This document shows positions 55,481 through 60,000 of a stretch of 60,000 nucleotides of DNA, in pieces (the stretch's first letter is position 1; each line of letters begins with the position of its first letter). The notes under the pieces are model-generated. The model had not been told where the DNA came from, searched no databases, and worked only from the letters and a program-made list of their open reading frames with translations. The stretch is from Adiantum capillus-veneris (Eukaryota; Streptophyta; Polypodiopsida; Polypodiales; Pteridaceae). The DNA is taken from contig CM043971.1 in NCBI GenBank assembly GCA_014529385.2, positions 84,921,340-84,981,339 on the forward strand, in the 5' to 3' direction. The translations under genes and the position numbers were made by a program.

Positions 55481-56640
55481 ATGCCCCCTTTCACTCTTAC
55501 CATTACCCTCAAGATTATATATAGTATTAAGAGCTAGCTTGATACTGATATGAGCAAAGAAATCCCTAGCTTCATTAGCATCCATTTCACCTATGCTAGC
55601 AAAAATCCAATGCATCCATACCTGCATATAACATCCTCCATCAAGAATTTACACACTGTATTTGTAGCTTTGTTTCTCAAAGCCCTTTCTTTAACTTGGT
55701 TATAAATCTTCCCTTGCAAGAATAATGTACAACATCTTCCATAGACCTATAGGCATTGTAACTGCATGCACAAATCATTTAAAATGTGTAGCCAAAGGGT
55801 AAGTAGATGCAAATCATCACAATGTTTTATGTTTAAATAAATATGACATGTAGCACAAGTCTCCACAAAATAAACCACATCCTTATACATACCCTTTCAT
55901 CAATATCGGTCTTAAATCTATGCAAAAGTAGCCCAAACACCTTTTCTCTCTCCCATAATGACTCATGGAACTCCGTGTGACAACCTACAATCAAATTTTC
56001 TTGTCATAGACTACTTGTTGAGGCATTCCTTTTCTTTGCATTGGGTGCTTCCACAAAAATACATTGTTCAAAAAATACATATAAACCTTATTTTGAATCC
56101 GTTTGAATTTCTAACTGCTCCATCCTTCTTGCTTTGTCAATGTGCTCAAATATTGACAATCTCTTTAGAGAAAGTTTGAAGTGCATAAACTAGCTTTCCA
56201 CAATTTGCATGCAATTATGATGAAGTGAAAAACTTTAAACTTACATCCTCACTCTCTGAAATCATATCCTCTTCATCTTTAAACCTAGTCCTAGATAACA
56301 TATCAACAACTGAATTTTCCTTCATGCGATATGGTGAAATTCAAGATTTCAAGACTTAATCAAGCATAACATGAAATATTTAGCACTGAACAACTTGTTA
56401 TCAGCCCAAGTAGAGTAAGAAATCCATTTCAACTACCACACTAGCACCTATAAAGTACTCATTATCACACCTTAGAATGATTGCAACACTCCAAATTTTT
56501 CTCTTTACCTGTGGATATGCTCTTTGCCTATCACTTAGCACCTTGCACTAAATCTTAATGAGTACCTCTTACCATGCTCTCCATCCTATCTAATTACCCA
56601 CTCATCCCTATGGAGATAGTATCAATAATGACAATAAACG
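55436..56640 (-). pseudogene. Third G1 gypsy copy: integrase and RNase H remnant
   Basis: The minus-strand frame 55436-55627 has GEMDANEARDFFAHISIKLA and GNGKSERGH, nearly the integrase core of the nested G1 element. Further left-to-right, 55630-56130 parallels the zinc-binding part, 56230-56330 the junction region (compare 24230-24310), and 56340-56640 the RNase H. Frames are heavily broken. Gag, protease, RT and LTRs are missing. Confidence 0.78.
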
Positions 56641-56881
56641 ACCTTTTGTTGGCTGCTCAACTAACAAAATTACATCATTCTTATTTTTACCCTCATTAAT
56701 TGTATGACAACTTCATGTATTAATGAGAAATCTTGTAAAAGTCCAAAGCCCTTGTATTATCATTGACTATTAGAGAGTGTAAAGGGGCTGAGGGCTTCCA
56801 AATTTGTAACTAAATTCAGTTCCTAAGCCTTGTTATTGAGCCCAAATAGCTAGGAATCCATTCTTTAAACCTTGGCTAAGG

Positions 56882-56888
56882 TATAAAA
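56882..56888 (+). promoter_or_regulatory. TATA box of the A2 LTR
   Basis: TATAAAA in AAGGTATAAAAGCCAA, the same context as the A1 LTR at 6441-6454. Confidence 0.6.
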
Positions 56889-57581
56889 GCCAAATTTTGT
56901 AATTTTGGACCTAAGTTTTGGATAATGAAAGTGAGCATACACTACAGCTAAGTACTGTGAGTTTTGTATTTCTTTGGATTGTTCGTGTATCCCTCGTGCA
57001 ATCTAAGCATACCAATGCGCTTGTAGGTGAAAGCTCTCTCTTTCTACATAGGTTTCTCATGATGAATTTGTGGTTTTAGGTGTGTTCGTCTATGAGCTAT
57101 TTCCACTCCCTACGCACAATATACACATCTTAAGTAATTTTTGACCATAGGGATAGATAGAGCACATCCTAAAGAAGCTATAGAGTGCTTAGGGGGACTA
57201 AAATTGATGTGCCAAAAATAGGTTGTTTATCTTAGGCACGATTTTGTGCGAGTGTCAAAAATGACATTTGAGCATATGAAGATGATGAGGATACTCTGTA
57301 CATTCTAGGTAGTAAGTTTCATTGCATTCGGAGCATTGTAGCTATACAAAATCATCAGGTAAAGCTTGCACGATAAGGAAAGTTGCTTTTAATGTTCGAT
57401 ACACATCTGAGACCGATTTAGGCAGGAGCACATAGGACTCGGGTTTTCTAAGAGATTAGATATCTCTTGTAGCCTCCATGCACTAATCGGGTCAGCTATG
57501 TTACACGGATTGACATTTTATGTCCGTGGTTCTTGCTTTGCTAGCATTGATATGGTGAGGCTTGGGAGTTGGCCGACATTT

Positions 57582-57599
57582 TGGCACCGTTGACGGGGA
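57582..57599 (+). promoter_or_regulatory. Primer-binding site of A2
   Basis: TGGCACCGTTGACGGGGA, two mismatches in 17 to the plant tRNA-Asp complement, three bases after the LTR end. Confidence 0.85.
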
Positions 57600-59081
57600 C
57601 GAGGCAACCTAGAGAAGAGAAAACCCAAAGCATTCACTTGAATTTCCATTATTTCCCCTAATTTTGGCTAAACTAATACATTTTCCGACTTTATCACGAT
57701 TGAGAGGTACTTGAGAGTAGGGATACTCGATAAGGACCTCGGGAACTTTAGTTAGTAGGAGGGATTAGGTGAAGGATCCTTGAGACTAGCTAGTGGTCGA
57801 TAAGGATAGCATTTAAGTAGAAAGTAGATATTTGAGACTAAAGGTTGACTTTCCACTTTTTGCACTCTTTTTCATGTTCAGTAGGAGTAGGGTAAGTAGA
57901 AAACCATCAGGATTGCATCTGATCCAAGGTGCATTAAAGAAAACAAAAAAAAATTCTAGATAAACACAGGGGGGTTTTGGGATTGATACTGACAAATTGA
58001 AGTGGCAAGGTGGTAGACCAACTTGAGTAGACTACTCCCTTTGAATAATTTGGAAACATTTGGATCATTAAATGACCTGGTTAAGCTAAAATTTGGAAAA
58101 AACTTCCAACTTCAGAGAAAATTAACAAATGAAAAGTCAATTCTGGCTAAAACTTGAAACCAAGGTGTGGATAAACTAAAACTTGTGGAAAAATCAATCT
58201 GTGAAATAAAAATTGCAGAATGTCAAAATTTGGTAGAGATTTATCTTAGGCGCGCCAAAGATAGAATTCCATCTAGAGAGGGTATTTTGCTAAACTTTCA
58301 ACTCAAAGGGTTTCATTAGACCATAATACAACTCCTAAGCAATTTTGATCGAGTTTGGAGTTGTGCAAGGGTAAAAACACCAAGAAAATCAAAAACCTTG
58401 GCTAACGGATAAAAAAGGATGACAAAACACTAGTAAATTGTCCAAAATTTGTGAAACTCATTGTACAAGCATGAAATCACATATAGAAATCTACACAAGT
58501 CACATTGGGCAAAAAAATGGTGAAACAGAGAAGATTTATCTTAAGCACACCGAAGATAACTTTCTCACTAAATACTAAAATAGAGAAGATTTTTCTTAGG
58601 CACGTCAAAGACAACTTTCTCACCAGGAGAGTCATTTTGTGAAATTGAGACTAGGGTTATCTTTGTCAAGCTGTGAGGACCCCATCTAAGTGATAAAAGT
58701 TGAATTTACCCCCACAGATAGGTGTAGCCATCTTAGTCATCCCTAAGATAGCCTGAGAAAAGTTTCATAACTGGGACATATTGGGTGTGTCTAGTGCTTG
58801 GAGAAAGGGATTGCTAGATTTTTTTGACTTCAGATTGACAAATTGTGGAATCACATAGGGTTTGAAGTGCTGGTGTGGAGGGAATTGCACCTTTGCAAAA
58901 AAGGGCAAGACAAGGAGCCAAAGCACTATGTCTGAAACCAAGGGCAACTTTCCAGGTTTGAAGTATCTATTCAATTAAGTTGTGTGAGCCCATATATGAA
59001 CTTCAGATCTGGTATAGTTTTGGGACACTTGGGTACCTTAGGAGAGAATAGGAGCATAGCATCCACAAAAGAGAGTGTAAA
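57600..59081 (+). other. A2 leader with repeated TTATCTTAGGC motifs
   Basis: No coding frame. A near-palindrome TTATCTTAGGCGCGCCAAAG at 58241 recurs in degraded form at 58536 (295 bp on) and 58591. A similar TTATCTTAGGCACG also lies in the LTR at about 57228. This parallels the spaced palindromes of A1, with a different core sequence. Confidence 0.55.
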
Positions 59082-60000
59082 TTGAGGGAGAACATTAGAA
59101 ACTATTGGGGAAGAAGTGCAAGACACTTATTCCAATTCAAGCTCCAAGATGTCTTTTTTTCAACTCAATCAGTGGGTGGGACCTCTCTCAAGTTCAAGCA
59201 TATCCTGATCTTCTTCAAAACTAACAAGTACGAAGCCCATATTTACTTGGATCTTAGTGAGGAGTTTGTAGTAAGGATAGATGACCATATCGTCGAGTTT
59301 GAAGAAGAGGTTAGGGAAAACAAACAAGACAACTTCCATATGGACCAAAATAGGGTACAATACCTCAAGATACATGATCTTGATTCAGTAGACAAATGGG
59401 GATTGGAGGTAGATACTCTAATTCCTAATAAGGATGTGAAGGAAGGACCTCATGTGCTTGAATTAGAAGGATATGACTTGATAGATACCAAACCTTTGAA
59501 ACGCATACCCACGAACAACCCTAGGCTTGGAGTCTATTGTTGAAAAGCCAAAAATGTCACAGATCTGATCTGGACTACTCATGCCAAACCAAGACAATTG
59601 ATACCCTTGACGATAGTGTATATTTTCAAGATCAAGAAGAAGGGATCAGCAAAACTACTGGTCCATCTCTTTAGGGATTGTTGTAACAACAATTTTGTTA
59701 TGATGACTCCGAAGGAAACTGAATAAGCCAAATACCAGGGACATTTGATCCGAGAAGTGATTACGAGAATAGTATATGAAACTTAACATAATGTAGGCCC
59801 AAATGATAGAGCCTATGATAGCATGATCAATCAAAGAGGGAACATAGCTAGGGGTAGCCACCTCAATTATGAGAGCAAGAGTAGAAATATAGAAACCACC
59901 TTTAAGAGGGAAATAATGGGTGACACTAGGACAAGGAGAGGCCCACATGAGTCACAGCTACCAAACAGCTGGTTTGATGGTTTAATGGGAGAAATGCCTA
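59082..60000 (+). pseudogene. A2 gag, N-terminal part, incomplete
   Basis: The frame 59082-59543 (153 codons) contains KTNKYEAHIYLDLSEEFVVR, IDDHIVEFEEEVRENKQDNF and LEGYDLIDTKPLKRIPTNN, a better preserved version of A1's 9440-9859. After a frame break the text continues to 60000 and includes NDRAYDSMINQRGN and RRGPHESQLP, again as in A1 (10100-10250). The window ends before the zinc knuckles. I cannot name the N-terminal domain. Its position makes it Gag. Confidence 0.65.

Larger units (their letters stand above)
56641..60000 (+). mobile_element. Gypsy element A2, 5' part (runs off the window)
   Basis: The LTR end is at 57578 (…GCCGACA), with the Asp-type primer site at 57582, a leader of about 1.5 kb, then gag from 59082. 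It matches A1 in the LTR promoter, in a block with TAGCCTCCATGCACTA (about 57470; 7290 in A1), in the primer site and in gag. The left LTR border is not clear. From 56641 to 56880 nothing else is recognisable. Confidence 0.75.

Overview
This window reads as nuclear DNA from a land plant with a repeat-rich genome. The evidence is plant-type Ty3/gypsy elements primed by tRNA-Asp-like sites, a Ty1/copia element primed by initiator tRNA-Met, a plant LINE ORF1-like (DUF4283) remnant, AT-rich introns and spacers, and very long (CA)n and (GA)n tracts. The reverse transcriptase repertoire (an algal/Penelope-like RT, a gypsy family with an Asp-His-Gly protease motif, a TTAA-flanked DNA transposon) makes me lean towards a non-flowering plant such as a fern or lycophyte. 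That is inference and I cannot settle it by eye. I found no convincing single-copy host gene, tRNA, rRNA or CRISPR array. Essentially everything recognisable is transposable-element DNA in several layers.

Layout. 1-2655: no recognisable gene, two strong inverted repeats. 2660-5750: a minus-strand copia RNase H scrap abutting a decayed plus-strand gypsy copy of family G1. 6358-15440: decayed gypsy element A1 (LTR promoter part, Asp-type primer site, leader with regularly spaced palindromes, broken gag, protease, RT and RNase H). 15454-34144: gypsy element B, plus strand, with a degenerate minisatellite and LTR, a gag with four zinc knuckles, and a protease split by a complete minus-strand G1 gypsy element (20832-30639, both LTRs, ACGT target duplication). 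B resumes at 30644 with the rest of protease, RT, RNase H and integrase, and is cut off at about 34144.

34145-53030: the most unusual part. Two ~2.4-kb direct repeats (34145-36563 and 40623-43045) flank an internal region carrying a 331-codon ORF of unknown function and an RT with Penelope-like motifs and no visible GIY-YIG nuclease. A third, diverged repeat unit follows. It is interrupted by a 1.34-kb element with TTAA target duplications and piggyBac-like termini (44530-45871) and by a very young copia element (46350-51909; LTRs alike apart from a (GT)n length change; TGATG target duplication). All three units keep a TATA box followed by a short hairpin. Two of them end in (CA)n plus a tRNA-like, SINE-like segment on the minus strand.

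53031-60000: a LINE ORF1-like remnant, a minus-strand copia RT/RNase H scrap joined to a third decayed G1 copy, then gypsy element A2, a better preserved relative of A1, running off the end of the window in gag.

The relative order of insertions follows from the nesting: A1 and B are old; G1 entered B's protease later; the direct-repeat element cut B's integrase; the TTAA element and then the copia element entered the third repeat unit, the copia most recently.
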